A DNA stretch of 64,000 nucleotides from Prochlorococcus marinus str. MIT 9515 (GTDB taxonomy: Bacteria > Cyanobacteriota > Cyanobacteriia > PCC-6307 > Cyanobiaceae). The DNA is taken from NCBI RefSeq assembly GCF_000015665.1, contig NC_008817.1, positions 1,054,001 through 1,118,000 on the forward strand, read 5' to 3'. The first letter of the stretch is position 1. The number at the start of each line of letters is the position of its first letter. The notes beneath the pieces were generated by a model that was not told the DNA's origin, made no database searches, and saw nothing but the letters and a program-made list of their open reading frames with translations. The position numbers and the translations under genes were made by a program. Below, one piece after another: positions 33,294 through 40,818 of the stretch.

Positions 33294-34343
33294 TTAATTA
33301 AATGGTGGAGAGATATGCAAACCACCTTTACTATAAATTTTATTTAATCCTCTTGGAATAGGCACATCACTGTCTTTCCCAAGATTTCTATCATAAATCT
33401 CACCATAATTTCCTGTAGCTTTTATAACATTTACTACGAAGTCATTTCTTAATCCAATTTTTTCTCCTAATCCTCCATCAATTCCAAGGAATCTTCTTAA
33501 TGATTTTAATTGTGGATTATTTTTTGCGAGCTGAACCTTATCATCAATATTTAATTGGGTTATCCCTTGCTCTTCAGCTGCAATCAAAGCAAAAATGGTC
33601 CATCTCATAGCATCTGCAAGTTTCTGTTCAGACCCATTTGATGCTGGAGCTAAAGGCTCCTTACTTAAAACATTATCAAGAATGATATGATCTTTTGCAT
33701 TCTTAAAACCTGATCTAGCTGCTGCTAATTGAGATCGATCAGAGGTCATCGCTTCGCATCGACCTTGTAGATATCCTGCGACTACCTGATTAAGATCTTG
33801 ATATTTAATTGGGACATAAGGAAGCGAGAGACTTTCAAAAGTATCATTAATATTTTGCTCTGTGGTTGTTCCTGAGCCTACACATATAGACTTATTTGCA
33901 AGTTCTTGAATACTGTCAATACCACTATTTTTTTTAACCATTAATCCCTGTCCATCATGAAAAACTACAGGAGCGAAAGTCAGCCCATTCCCCTCAAAAG
34001 AATCTCGACTAAGAGTGAAAGTAGTGTTCCTTGACAACAAATCAATATCTCCTGTTTTAATAGCTAAAAATCTTTCAGCAGCGGTCAGAGGTCTAAACTG
34101 AATTTTTTCTGAATCTCCTATTATTGCTGAAGCAAAGGCTTTACATATATCTACATCTAATCCTTTATATTTACCATCTCTTTCAATAAAGCTAAAACCT
34201 GGAATTTTTCCACTGACCCCGCAAATCAATTCATCTCTTTTTTGAATTAGGGAAAGCCTAGAAATATTTTCTTGTTGATTGCTGGCGCAACCAGTTAAAA
34301 GTAAACCAAAAGCGGCAATTCCAAAGAACAATCTATTTATCAT
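33294..34343 (-). CDS. aapJ: Amino-acid ABC transporter binding lipoprotein (AapJ/NatF type)
   Basis: 349 residues. The signal peptide with lipobox LLLTGC at Cys19 makes it a lipoprotein. The SBP_bac_3 fold follows: GVSGKIPGFSFIERDGKYKG, DVDICKAFASAI, LSRNTTFTLSRD, CVGSGTTTEQNI. AapJ/NatF proteins bind acidic and neutral amino acids. First gene of an operon reading J-Q-M-P in one island module, likely giving amino-acid uptake. Confidence 0.92.
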   Translation of the reverse strand: MINRLFFGIAAFGLLLTGCASNQQENISRLSLIQKRDELICGVSGKIPGFSFIERDGKYKGLDVDICKAFASAIIGDSEKIQFRPLTAAERFLAIKTGDIDLLSRNTTFTLSRDSFEGNGLTFAPVVFHDGQGLMVKKNSGIDSIQELANKSICVGSGTTTEQNINDTFESLSLPYVPIKYQDLNQVVAGYLQGRCEAMTSDRSQLAAARSGFKNAKDHIILDNVLSKEPLAPASNGSEQKLADAMRWTIFALIAAEEQGITQLNIDDKVQLAKNNPQLKSLRRFLGIDGGLGEKIGLRNDFVVNVIKATGNYGEIYDRNLGKDSDVPIPRGLNKIYSKGGLHISPPFN

Positions 34344-35008
34344 ATTTTTTTAATAAATTAATTTTAAATTTTTCTTAATTTTAATGTGCATGTCAATTAA
34401 TAAAAATATTTTAGATATTTTTCCCTACTGTCATAGAAGTAGTAAAAGAGTAAATAATTTATTCTTTTTTTTCTCTAAGGCGGGCGATCTCCCTGTGATT
34501 AAATGTATAACTATGCGATAGTTTGCTACATATGAAATAATCCTTGACACTCAAACAAATCCCTTTTATACCAACTAATAAGCTAAAGCCTCACTTGTTT
34601 ATTTAGACTACTGTCGCAATTTGCGTAACGGGTGCTTGGAGAGACTAGAACGCAGGTTCGAATCCTTTCACACCGATTGACTTCTCAGGAAACAAGAAAT
34701 AAGACCTAGCGATTTGATGGAGATTATCTTCTATACCTTGTCATACTTTGCCAACTTAATCGTTTTTTTTACTCTCTATAGTATTAATTTAATCATCGGC
34801 TTCAGCATAAATATCAAACGTATTTGCCTTTCCAAGGGAATATTCTAGGCTTTGCCTTAATCACATTTCTTGTGATTTTCTAGTTAAATAAAGTTATTTA
34901 TTTTTTAGTGGTGCTATTTCTTCCCTAAACCAATTCATTTCGGTCTAATTTTATTTTCAGCCTTTTTATCAAGCAGCAGTGACATTACTTAATCTTTAAG
35001 ATGAAGTG
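34344..35008. other. Intergenic region containing att copy 5 and a module-end block
   Basis: No gene is credible in these 665 bases. Bases 34572-34622 (CAACTAATAAGC through TTGTTTATTTA) match 25058-25109 in front of att copy 3, so this is a shared right-end block. Att copy 5 follows at 34628. Confidence 0.6.
34628..34677 (+). repeat. tRNA-Pro 3' fragment (att-like copy 5, degenerate)
   Basis: ACGGGTGCTTGGAGAGACTAG, then CGCAGGTTCGAATCC intact, then a decayed CTTTCACACCGA. More diverged than copies 1-4, so probably older. Confidence 0.8.
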
Positions 35009-35572
35009 ATGGATATAGAACAAAAACTAATAAAATTACTTTTTGATAAACCAAATTCAAAAGATATTTTATTATTAGCCACAAAACTTGAAAGCAAATC
35101 AAATTTTCTTCTTAGCAAAGATATTGAAAAATTAGAGGGAATATGGGAATTAAGGTGGAGCAGCTCTAATGCTCCATTTTTAAATTATTCTCCATTAGTA
35201 GATAATCTACAAATCTTGGATCCTTTAAAGTCAAGTGCCATGAACTTGCTTAAACCAAGAGGTATTAATGCAATTGTTGGGACTGGGATCATAGCAAAGT
35301 TAAAAGCAATCAATGAAATTAGAGTTGGAGTGCAATTTACTCATGCCGGATTAATAGGTCCCCAAATAGGATTCAATAAAGTAAAAGCATTAGCAGAAAT
35401 AAAAAAAGAGCAAAAAGGATGGCTAGATATCACCTATTTAAGTGAGGAGCTAAGAATATGCAGAGGAGATAAAGGGACATTATTTGTATTAAAGAAAAGA
35501 AGCGATGAAATATTATTCAAAAGATTCCAAGGATTTATTGATAAGATTTCGAGTGAAAAAGAACGAACTTAG
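35009..35572 (+). CDS. PAP/fibrillin-family protein
   Basis: 187 residues from ATG 35009 (a GTG lies one codon earlier). Features: LEGIWELRWSSSNAPFLN, GVQFTHAGLIGPQIGF and LDITYLSEELRICRGDKGTLFVLKK. GxWxLxWss and the late D-x-x-LRIxRGxxGxxFVL are the plastid-lipid-associated/fibrillin signature. These lipocalin-like proteins sit on thylakoids and carry hydrophobic compounds. First gene of module 6. Confidence 0.8.
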   Translation: MDIEQKLIKLLFDKPNSKDILLLATKLESKSNFLLSKDIEKLEGIWELRWSSSNAPFLNYSPLVDNLQILDPLKSSAMNLLKPRGINAIVGTGIIAKLKAINEIRVGVQFTHAGLIGPQIGFNKVKALAEIKKEQKGWLDITYLSEELRICRGDKGTLFVLKKRSDEILFKRFQGFIDKISSEKERT

Positions 35573-35612
35573 CTACTAATAAAAAAAAGACATTTAGAAC
35601 AAAATAAAATAT

Positions 35613-35855
35613 ATGAATGAAGAACATTGGCTAATAAATTCAAGCAGGTCAAGAGTAAAAAGATTCATGAGAAATAGACAGAACAAAGATAAATTCTTTG
35701 AATATATGTTTATTGATTCTGGAAAAATTGTAGGCATATTAGGACAACAACCACCAGTTATAACAACAAGAGAAGAACTAAAAATTGATGAAGCCAGAGA
35801 AGAATGGAAAAAGTTTATTTCTCAAGGATGGAGAAAAACTAAAGTAGTTTGGTAA
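35613..35855 (+). CDS. DUF1651 family protein, paralogue 2
   Basis: 80 residues: MNEEHWLINSSRSRVKRFMR, then NKDKFFEYMFIDSGKIVG and EAREEWKKFISQGWRKTKVVW. Nearly the same central block as the protein at 28440, but in another module and the opposite orientation. Function unknown. Confidence 0.8.
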   Translation: MNEEHWLINSSRSRVKRFMRNRQNKDKFFEYMFIDSGKIVGILGQQPPVITTREELKIDEAREEWKKFISQGWRKTKVVW

Positions 35856-35892
35856 ATCAAATATTCACACTCATTAGAAGTGAATATCTTGA

Positions 35893-35929
35893 TTGACAGT
35901 CGATCTAACATAGAGTGATAAAACCCTCT
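35893..35929 (+). promoter_or_regulatory. TTGACAGTCGAT box with hairpin, plus strand
   Basis: TTGACAGTCGATCTAA (35893-35908), TAACAT and hairpin AGAGTGATAAAACCCTCT (35912-35929) plus T8. It is the only good copy facing right, and the small gene at 36001 also faces right, so the box tracks gene direction. Confidence 0.7.
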
Positions 35930-36000
35930 TTTTTTTAATTGATAAAAGATTTATAGTTGAAAAGATAATGACTCTTTTTATTTATTGAATTGGTTAAACA

Positions 36001-36114
36001 ATGGAATTACTTCATCAAATATTTCCCCCGTGGCATATATATTTAGATGTTTTTCTGCTTGGTTTTGGTTTATATCTTTACCTAAGAATTACTAATAAAA
36101 TAAATACAAAATAA
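36001..36114 (+). CDS. Single-helix membrane mini-protein
   Basis: 37 residues: MELLHQIFPPWHIYLDVFLL, then GFGLYLYLRITNKINTK. It is preceded by the box at 35893 and by a leader (35940-35990) resembling the micro-ORF at 36936 (shared DK-FI-EKIMTL) but with ATT in place of ATG. Confidence 0.6.
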   Translation: MELLHQIFPPWHIYLDVFLLGFGLYLYLRITNKINTK

Positions 36115-36304
36115 ACACCTATATTAATTTTTAAGTTTAATTTTCCCATCAATTTCAAAAAATCAAATATTCAACAACATCAATATTTGGGTCATTATGT
36201 CCATAAGCGACCTCTTTTCTCATAGCGCTTTATTCCTCTATTCCAGCCACCGTTTCTAAGTTTCCAACTCAAATTTCAAGCGGCGCAATTAGTAAGCTTT
36301 TCAT

Positions 36305-36562
36305 TTATTTAGAGAGTATTTGGTCGAGGTATTTGGCATACAAGACATTATTCATTTGTTGACTCATAGGGAGATAGGTCAACAACATTAAAATTTCTTT
36401 CTCATCATTTTTAGTAATTACATATTGAGAATCTTGTTTCTTAATCCATAACTTACATTGTGCAAATGAGGGATAATTTGGCTCATTATCAATAATCCAA
36501 TCAGCTAATCCACTAAATAATTTTTTTTTAACTTCTTTATTCAAAAAAATAATCAATTTCAT
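36305..36562 (-). CDS. Small protein of the DWI...YP...C..W family, paralogue
   Basis: 85 residues: LADWIIDNEPNYPSFAQCKL, then WIKKQDSQYVITKNDEKEILMLL. It shares the DWI-YP-C-W-TKxD pattern with the gene at 30057 and has a longer C-terminus ending YLDQILSK. A relic signal-peptide start (MKSLLIAPLEI and stop) begins one base beyond its own stop. Confidence 0.65.
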   Translation of the reverse strand: MKLIIFLNKEVKKKLFSGLADWIIDNEPNYPSFAQCKLWIKKQDSQYVITKNDEKEILMLLTYLPMSQQMNNVLYAKYLDQILSK

Positions 36563-36634
36563 TACAATACTAAAAATTAACCTCTAACCTTGCGAGTTAA
36601 TCTTCATTAGAAATATACATAATTAATATACGTA

Positions 36635-36736
36635 TCATTTTTTTGAGGTCATTTTGAAGGTCAAATATGCAAAACCACCAAGTAATAATAAACTAGCGAC
36701 TATATAAGGAATTGCTATTCCATAAGTATAAGTCAC
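36635..36736 (-). CDS. Micro-membrane protein, last gene of a four-gene micro-operon
   Basis: 33 residues: VTYTYGIAIPYIVASLLLLG, then GFAYLTFKMTSKK. GTG start is directly after the previous stop. A paralogue at 63043 has the same YGIAI-Y----LLLL--F-YLTF-MT pattern, which supports translation. Confidence 0.6.
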   Translation of the reverse strand: MTYTYGIAIPYIVASLLLLGGFAYLTFKMTSKK

Positions 36737-36835
36737 TTAATCTTTCTTTTTATTTTTCTTTTTTTTAGTTCCTTCTATATATGGAACAAGTAAGTCGAGT
36801 AACCACCTTTTAAATATGTCTATTGGGTTCTTCAT
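36737..36835 (-). CDS. Micro-protein, third gene of the micro-operon
   Basis: 32 residues: MKNPIDIFKRWLLDLLVPYI, then a Lys-rich tail EGTKKKKNKKKD. Amphipathic helix rather than a clear membrane span. Its stop abuts the next GTG. Confidence 0.55.
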   Translation of the reverse strand: MKNPIDIFKRWLLDLLVPYIEGTKKKKNKKKD

Positions 36836-36839
36836 TTTT

Positions 36840-36935
36840 TTATCTAATAAAGTAAATAATCCCACCAACAAATGTGCTTCCTACAAGGATCAAGACCATA
36901 ACAACTGCAATTAATTTTGGTAAGCTTCCAATCAT
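36840..36935 (-). CDS. Micro-membrane protein, second gene of the micro-operon
   Basis: 31 residues: MIGSLPKLIAVVMVLILVGS, then TFVGGIIYFIR. Almost entirely a membrane helix. Its ATG follows directly after the stop of the 19-residue frame at 36936. Confidence 0.55.
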   Translation of the reverse strand: MIGSLPKLIAVVMVLILVGSTFVGGIIYFIR

Positions 36936-36995
36936 TTAACTGATTAAAGAAACAAGAAGAGTCATTATCTTTTCTAAAATAAATTTTTTATCCAT
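36936..36995 (-). CDS. 19-residue leader micro-ORF of the micro-operon
   Basis: MDKKFILEKIMTLLVSLIS, ending exactly where the next ATG begins. It is preceded by the TTGACA-type box at 37024. A decayed relative of the same peptide lies at about 35940-35990. Confidence 0.45.
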   Translation of the reverse strand: MDKKFILEKIMTLLVSLIS

Positions 36996-37002
36996 TAAAA
37001 AA

Positions 37003-37039
37003 AAAGGGTTTTGTTCTTCTATATTAGAGCGAATGTCAA
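37003..37039 (-). promoter_or_regulatory. TTGACATTCGCT variant box plus hairpin
   Basis: On the minus strand TTGACATTCGCTCTAA (37039-37024), TAATAT and a weak AGAAGAACAAAACCCTTT stem with T-run, ending just before the micro-operon's ATG at 36995. Confidence 0.6.
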
Positions 37040-37134
37040 TTATCAACAAAAAAAGATTGACTTCCAACTGGAAAGAAATCAACCTTAATGACTTAGTTAT
37101 GTGTAGTAGGCACTGGTCTAAAGCTAATCAATTT

Positions 37135-37200
37135 AACGCACCTAAATCATTGATCTACGCTATTAATAACGCACCTAAATCATTGATCTACGTTATTTAA
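37135..37200. repeat. 33-base tandem direct repeat
   Basis: Two copies of a 33-base unit starting AACGCACCTAAATCATTGAT, at 37135-37167 and 37168-37200, nearly identical. A TTGGTT...AACCA hairpin follows at about 37203-37222. No gene lies across it. Confidence 0.85.
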
Positions 37201-37286
37201 TTGGTTGGCTTTTTTAACCAGTAACAAAAAAATAGTATGGATATTTTGTTTTGTATATGGGTAGTTATGCTGGTTTATCTAACTGA

Positions 37287-37467
37287 AACATGGGAACTCA
37301 ATAATTACTGATAATTTTCCACCTTTCCCTTCAACAGTTTGACCATCTAGATCCTTTGCAAATAACGAAACACCTACTGACTAGATACAAGGTTGAAATG
37401 CTTCAACATATTCATCAAACGCTGTATTTTTAACTATGATGGTTACGAGCCAAAATCCTTTAGACAT
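37287..37467 (-). pseudogene. Broken DUF1330-like paralogue
   Basis: From ATG 37467: SKGFWLVTIIVKNTAFDEYV, EAFQPCI, an in-frame TAG, then SVGVSLFAKDLDGQTVEGKG and GKLSVIIEFP, after which homology ends. It aligns with residues about 21-85 of the protein at 28942, without the signal peptide. Confidence 0.75.
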
Positions 37468-37537
37468 TAAATAAAAAATAAATTCTTAGTACTTTAATTG
37501 GAAATATCGATGTGAGTAGTAAGCGTTTCATTTTTTC

Positions 37538-37825
37538 TTATTTAATACCTAAATATCTCTCACAGTAGTAGTTGGCTAACTCGCGATTATCATAATTTTT
37601 TATTTCCTTTAAATTAAGCTTCTTTATCGCTTCATCGCCTGTGATTTGATAGCTTGAATTTAGTTTCGCGCAGGTATCTTTTACTTCTGATTCTTTATCA
37701 AAAGGAGTTCTGAGATAAAAAGTAAAAATAAATAGGAACAAACCAAAAGTTATTAATTTCCTATGATTTCTCCACCATTCATAGGAGTTTAAGTTTAAAA
37801 CTTTTTTAAATTCTTTCTTAGCCAT
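37538..37825 (-). CDS. Small membrane-anchored protein with three cysteines
   Basis: 95 residues: the basic start and one helix (KLITFGLFLFIFTFYL), then a soluble domain with DTCAKLNSSYQITGDEAIKK and NRELANYYCERYLGIK. ATG is 26 bases after the box at 37851-37866. Function unknown. Confidence 0.65.
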   Translation of the reverse strand: MAKKEFKKVLNLNSYEWWRNHRKLITFGLFLFIFTFYLRTPFDKESEVKDTCAKLNSSYQITGDEAIKKLNLKEIKNYDNRELANYYCERYLGIK

Positions 37826-37830
37826 AAAAA

Positions 37831-37866
37831 AGAGAGGGTTTACATCTATATTAAATCGACTGTCAA
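37831..37866 (-). promoter_or_regulatory. TTGACAGTCGAT box upstream of 37825
   Basis: On the minus strand TTGACAGTCGATTTAA (37866-37851), TAATAT and then an imperfect AGATGTAAACCCTCT stem with T6 before the ATG. Confidence 0.68.
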
Positions 37867-37867
37867 A

Positions 37868-38390
37868 AAATGGATCTTATATTTCGAAATTTATTTGCCA
37901 CACATTTAAAATGAAATCAAATACTATAATTCGATGATTTATAAATAAATTTTGAAAAAATTCCTAATAATAAATAAAAGATTTCTACTAAAAAACAAAG
38001 GTAAATGTTAATAATGAAGAATAAACCTCATTCACTGAGAGCTTTAAAACAATTATTAATTATGGCGGAGGAGGCTTAATTGGTGTTTTTATTATTCGTG
38101 GTGTCATGGAAATTCTTTCCAATTAGGTTCTTTTTATCTATTTATACGAGGTTCATTTAAAAGTACACTAATTCTCTAGCTTTAACCTTCAAAAGTGCTT
38201 TACAAGTTAACTAATCGCCACTAAATCAAGTTTTATATGGTTATTTATTCATATACATCGGTTTTTACGATTCGGTTTTGACGTGTAAACCGAAGTTCGG
38301 TGTATTTGCCCTATATAATCATTCGGTTTTTAACCTTACAAATATCGCTTATTAACATGAAAATAGATATGTACTAATTCAGAGGAAAAA
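37868..38390. other. Intergenic region with CGGTTT repeats
   Basis: No supported gene in these 523 bases. A Gly-rich frame near 38063-38125 lacks a start. Bases 38253-38331 hold the CGGTTT repeat cluster described separately. Confidence 0.5.
38253..38331. repeat. TTCGGTTTT iteron/dyad cluster
   Basis: ATCGGTTTTT, TTCGGTTTTG and TTCGGTTTTT as direct units plus AAACCGAAGTTCGG inverted, within 79 bases; ATACATCGG and CCGAACTT...CGGTGTAT bracket it. It lies 60 bases upstream of the gene at 38391 and could be its operator or another arm-site set. Confidence 0.7.
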
Positions 38391-38630
38391 ATGTATTCAA
38401 TGTTTGATCTATTCTTTGATACTCCAGCATATAGACCAGTATATGTAATCTCTGATAGTGAGATGAAGGAGTTACAAAGAACACAAACTCAAGATGAACT
38501 TGAGGAAATTAGTCATCAAAAGAAAAGACTTGAAGAAGCATACAAATCTCAAGTCAAACATCTAGATGAAAGAGCAAAAGAGTTAAAAGCTGAACTAAAA
38601 GCTATTGAACCCGCCAAGAAAAAAGTTTAG
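38391..38630 (+). CDS. Coiled-coil small protein
   Basis: 79 residues: MYSMFDLFFDTPAYRPVYVI, then SDSEMKELQRTQTQDELEEI and a heptad-patterned charged helix to the end. Soluble. I know of no function. An A-rich ribosome site (GAGGA) precedes it and a terminator follows, so a monocistronic, well-formed unit. Confidence 0.75.
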   Translation: MYSMFDLFFDTPAYRPVYVISDSEMKELQRTQTQDELEEISHQKKRLEEAYKSQVKHLDERAKELKAELKAIEPAKKKV

Positions 38631-38647
38631 ATTTTGATTTTTTATGT

Positions 38648-38675
38648 GAAAGAGGGTTTACCCCTCTTTTTTTTT
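38648..38675 (+). terminator. Terminator after 38630
   Basis: Stem AGAGGG / CCCTCT with loop TTTAC-like and T9, 18 bases beyond the stop. Confidence 0.85.
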
Positions 38676-38743
38676 GTTCCTAAACCCCACTATTAATCTA
38701 ATAACAATAAAAGGACAATATAGAAGTAGATACATGAGCCGTT

Positions 38744-38900
38744 ATGAAACTCATTACTCCTTTCAATATCCTTAATCGAAACTTCAATGAAATGGATTTA
38801 ATTAAAGATGTAATGAAAAAAAGAAAAATTGGCCACTGAAAAATCGAATGAAGATTATAGAAAAATGTATAAAAATCTCAATTTGCTGATTAGTTCTTAA
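38744..38900 (+). pseudogene. Small gene with a poly-A frameshift
   Basis: Frame 1: MKLITPFNILNRNFNEMDLI, KDVMKK, then RKIGH and stop. Dropping one A of the A7 run gives KEKLATEKSNEDYRKMYKNL then NLLISS and stop at 38900. The joined 51-residue product looks natural, so this is a one-base insertion or a slippage site. Confidence 0.6.
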
Positions 38901-38913
38901 TAAAAAATTTTCA

Positions 38914-38961
38914 GGCACTTTGGGAGCACTAGTTCACAGGTTAGAATCCTGTCGCCCCGAC
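38914..38961 (+). repeat. tRNA-Pro 3' fragment (att-like copy 6)
   Basis: GGCACTTTGGGAGCACTAG, then TTCACAGGTTAGAATCC and TGTCGCCCCGAC; T-loop TTCGAAT has become TTAGAAT. Trailer CTGAAAAACAAATTCATACT resembles the tRNA-Pro trailer. Confidence 0.88.
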
Positions 38962-39281
38962 ACTGAAAAACAAATTCATACTAGAGTTATACAAACTATC
39001 TAAGTTTAGATTGACTTTCCAAAAACCAATCAATTAGCTGACCTATTTAACACTGGGTACTTTGTCTTTTTTATTTAGGGGGTAGGAATAAATGATGTAA
39101 TTGTTAAAATAACATTGCAGATTGCAAAAAAAGCTCCCTTATTTTACTTGCAGAGGAAATTAAATAAGATATGAAGAAAGATTTGGATACAAAAATAAGG
39201 ATACAACTCATAAGATTTTTATCTAAATAAATTATAAATTTCTAAAGTTTATTTTTCTACAATTTCTTCAAAAAAAAAGAT
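38962..39281. other. Intergenic region after att copy 6
   Basis: 320 bases without a convincing gene; one 19-codon frame (MKKDLDTKIRIQLIRFLSK, 39169-39230 region) is not supported by a ribosome site. Confidence 0.45.
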
Positions 39282-39497
39282 CTACTTTACTTGATAAACT
39301 TTAGATCGCCCATTACATTTTCTCACTGCCCAAGGGATAGTGGTATCTATACTCTCTTGTTCTATACAAATGTTTTGATAATTTGCCCAATTCTTCAATG
39401 AGATTAGATTGAAAGCAATAATACTGAAAATCAGTATTAGTAATATTAAACAAATGCTTATAAAATATTTAAAAAATTTTTCATCAAAAATATTCAT
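39282..39497 (-). CDS. Single-helix protein with short cysteine-containing tail
   Basis: 71 residues: helix YFISICLILLILIFSIIAF, then WANYQNICIEQESIDTTIPW and KCNGRSKVYQVK. Probably membrane-anchored with an external domain. No family recognised. Confidence 0.5.
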   Translation of the reverse strand: MNIFDEKFFKYFISICLILLILIFSIIAFNLISLKNWANYQNICIEQESIDTTIPWAVRKCNGRSKVYQVK

Positions 39498-39644
39498 TTT
39501 TTATTAAATTTTAATCTTGTTTGCATTTTGAGATTAACAAATAAATTTTAATGACACATTAAAAAAGGAAATTTTAAATTATTAACTTGTTTATCTCAAA
39601 TTAAAACGTATTAATTAATTAAGAAAACAATTTCTTTTTTCAAA

Positions 39645-40163
39645 ATGCCTTCTTTATTAACACTTTTTTTTTATATTCTTGCTGGAGCAGGTTTAGGAAC
39701 TTTAATGATCTTCACAGGCATTCCCGCTGCTTCTTTATTGGGAGCTATCATTGGAGCTGGAGTTTTAAGTGCAAGTGGTCTAATTGATGTTGCAGTTTGG
39801 CCATTAGGTACTAAAACAGCACTGGGGATAGGAATAGGAACTGTAATAGGCACTGGTATTAACCAAGAAACTTTAAGCGAATTACAAAACTTGTGGAAGC
39901 CAGCATTGATAATTACATTTTCCTTATTAATAACTGGACTTTTAATAGCATTTCTAATAAGTAAATTTCTAGGAATTGATACTGCCATTGCAATATTAGG
40001 TTCGGCTCCAGGAGGGACAATTGGGATGAGCTTAGTTGGATCTGAGTATGGAGTAGGCGCTTCAGTTGCTGCTTTACACGCGGTCAGATTAATAACCGTT
40101 TTATTACTAATTCCTGCTCTTTTAAATTTACTTGGTTTAAAAGATGGTATTAATACTCCTTAA
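39645..40163 (+). CDS. AbrB-family membrane protein (ammonia-monooxygenase-related)
   Basis: 172 residues with about five helices: GAGLGTLMIFTGIPAASLLG and LGSAPGGTIGMSLVGSEYG (the SAPGG-x-x-x-M motif of the membrane AbrB domain), then ALHAVRLITVLLLIP. The family normally has two such units of about 170 residues each; this is one unit. A transport or regulatory role is only inferred. Confidence 0.8.
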   Translation: MPSLLTLFFYILAGAGLGTLMIFTGIPAASLLGAIIGAGVLSASGLIDVAVWPLGTKTALGIGIGTVIGTGINQETLSELQNLWKPALIITFSLLITGLLIAFLISKFLGIDTAIAILGSAPGGTIGMSLVGSEYGVGASVAALHAVRLITVLLLIPALLNLLGLKDGINTP

Positions 40164-40288
40164 TTAAATTGACTATATTATTTTCTAATTATCAATGGCA
40201 TAATATAAGAGAGCTTTTAGAAAGAGAACAAGAATACGATTAACAGTAACTATTTTTCCTTTTTAAGATATAGAAAATTTCTAATAAA

Positions 40289-40543
40289 ATGATTAAATTT
40301 AAAGATGGTTTTTCAAGCGAAAGTTATTATCCAGATAGTAATTATAATCTTGAAAAGAACAATACTTCTATAGAGACTCCAGTTTCAGAAAATCAAATAT
40401 CCAATATGGGTGAATTTTTTGAATGGCCAAATACCTATTGGTTTATTGCAGAAAGAACAAATGGTAGGTTAGCAATGATTGGCTTTATGGCTGTAATTAT
40501 TAACTACACCTTATTTGGATGGATAGCATATCCAATCCTTTAA
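40289..40543 (+). CDS. hli: High-light-inducible protein (Hli), island copy
   Basis: 84 residues: a 40-residue polar N-terminus, then FIAERTNGRLAMIGFMAVII, the Hli chlorophyll-binding helix (ExxNGRxAMxGF). Thylakoid photoprotection. Followed six bases later by a 37-residue membrane protein, probably co-transcribed. Island hli copies are common in high-light Prochlorococcus. Confidence 0.93.
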   Translation: MIKFKDGFSSESYYPDSNYNLEKNNTSIETPVSENQISNMGEFFEWPNTYWFIAERTNGRLAMIGFMAVIINYTLFGWIAYPIL

Positions 40544-40549
40544 ATAAAT

Positions 40550-40663
40550 ATGGAATTTTTTAAGGAGCTTTGGCATAATCAACCAATTACAGTTCTTGGT
40601 GTAGGTGCAACAATAGTACTATTGGTGATGATTTATATCAGATTACTCAATATATATAAGTAA
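40550..40663 (+). CDS. Single-helix protein downstream of hli
   Basis: 37 residues: MEFFKELWHNQPITVLGVGA, then TIVLLVMIYIRLLNIYK. Close coupling to hli (six bases) suggests a thylakoid helper peptide. Confidence 0.65.
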   Translation: MEFFKELWHNQPITVLGVGATIVLLVMIYIRLLNIYK

Positions 40664-40713
40664 TTATTGATAGTCGAAGGTACTTTAGAGAGGATAATGA
40701 CCCTATTTTTTTC

Positions 40714-40800
40714 ATGTCCATTAATACATTTCTTTTGCTGTTATTAGTTATTGCAAATTACACAAACTTATTTTTAAATATAAAAAATAGAAGAAGATGA
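40714..40800 (+). CDS. 28-residue membrane peptide
   Basis: MSINTFLLLLLVIANYTNLF, then LNIKNRRR. A degenerate TTGATAGTCGAAGG box (about 40667) lies upstream and a relic signal-peptide start overlaps its stop (ATGA). Translation is plausible but unproven. Confidence 0.4.
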   Translation: MSINTFLLLLLVIANYTNLFLNIKNRRR

Positions 40801-40818
40801 AATGCTTACTACTTGCAC

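Noticed and set aside
36115-36304. Small gene between 36001 and 36305
   Set aside because: Only short frames and a relic signal-peptide start; nothing with a body.
38004-38128. Gly-rich frame ending GVFIIRGVMEILSN
   Set aside because: No start codon and the upstream frame is closed; may be a gene fragment but cannot be supported.
39671-39988. 105-residue frame antisense to the AbrB-like gene
   Set aside because: Pro/Val-rich mirror of membrane helices; no independent support.
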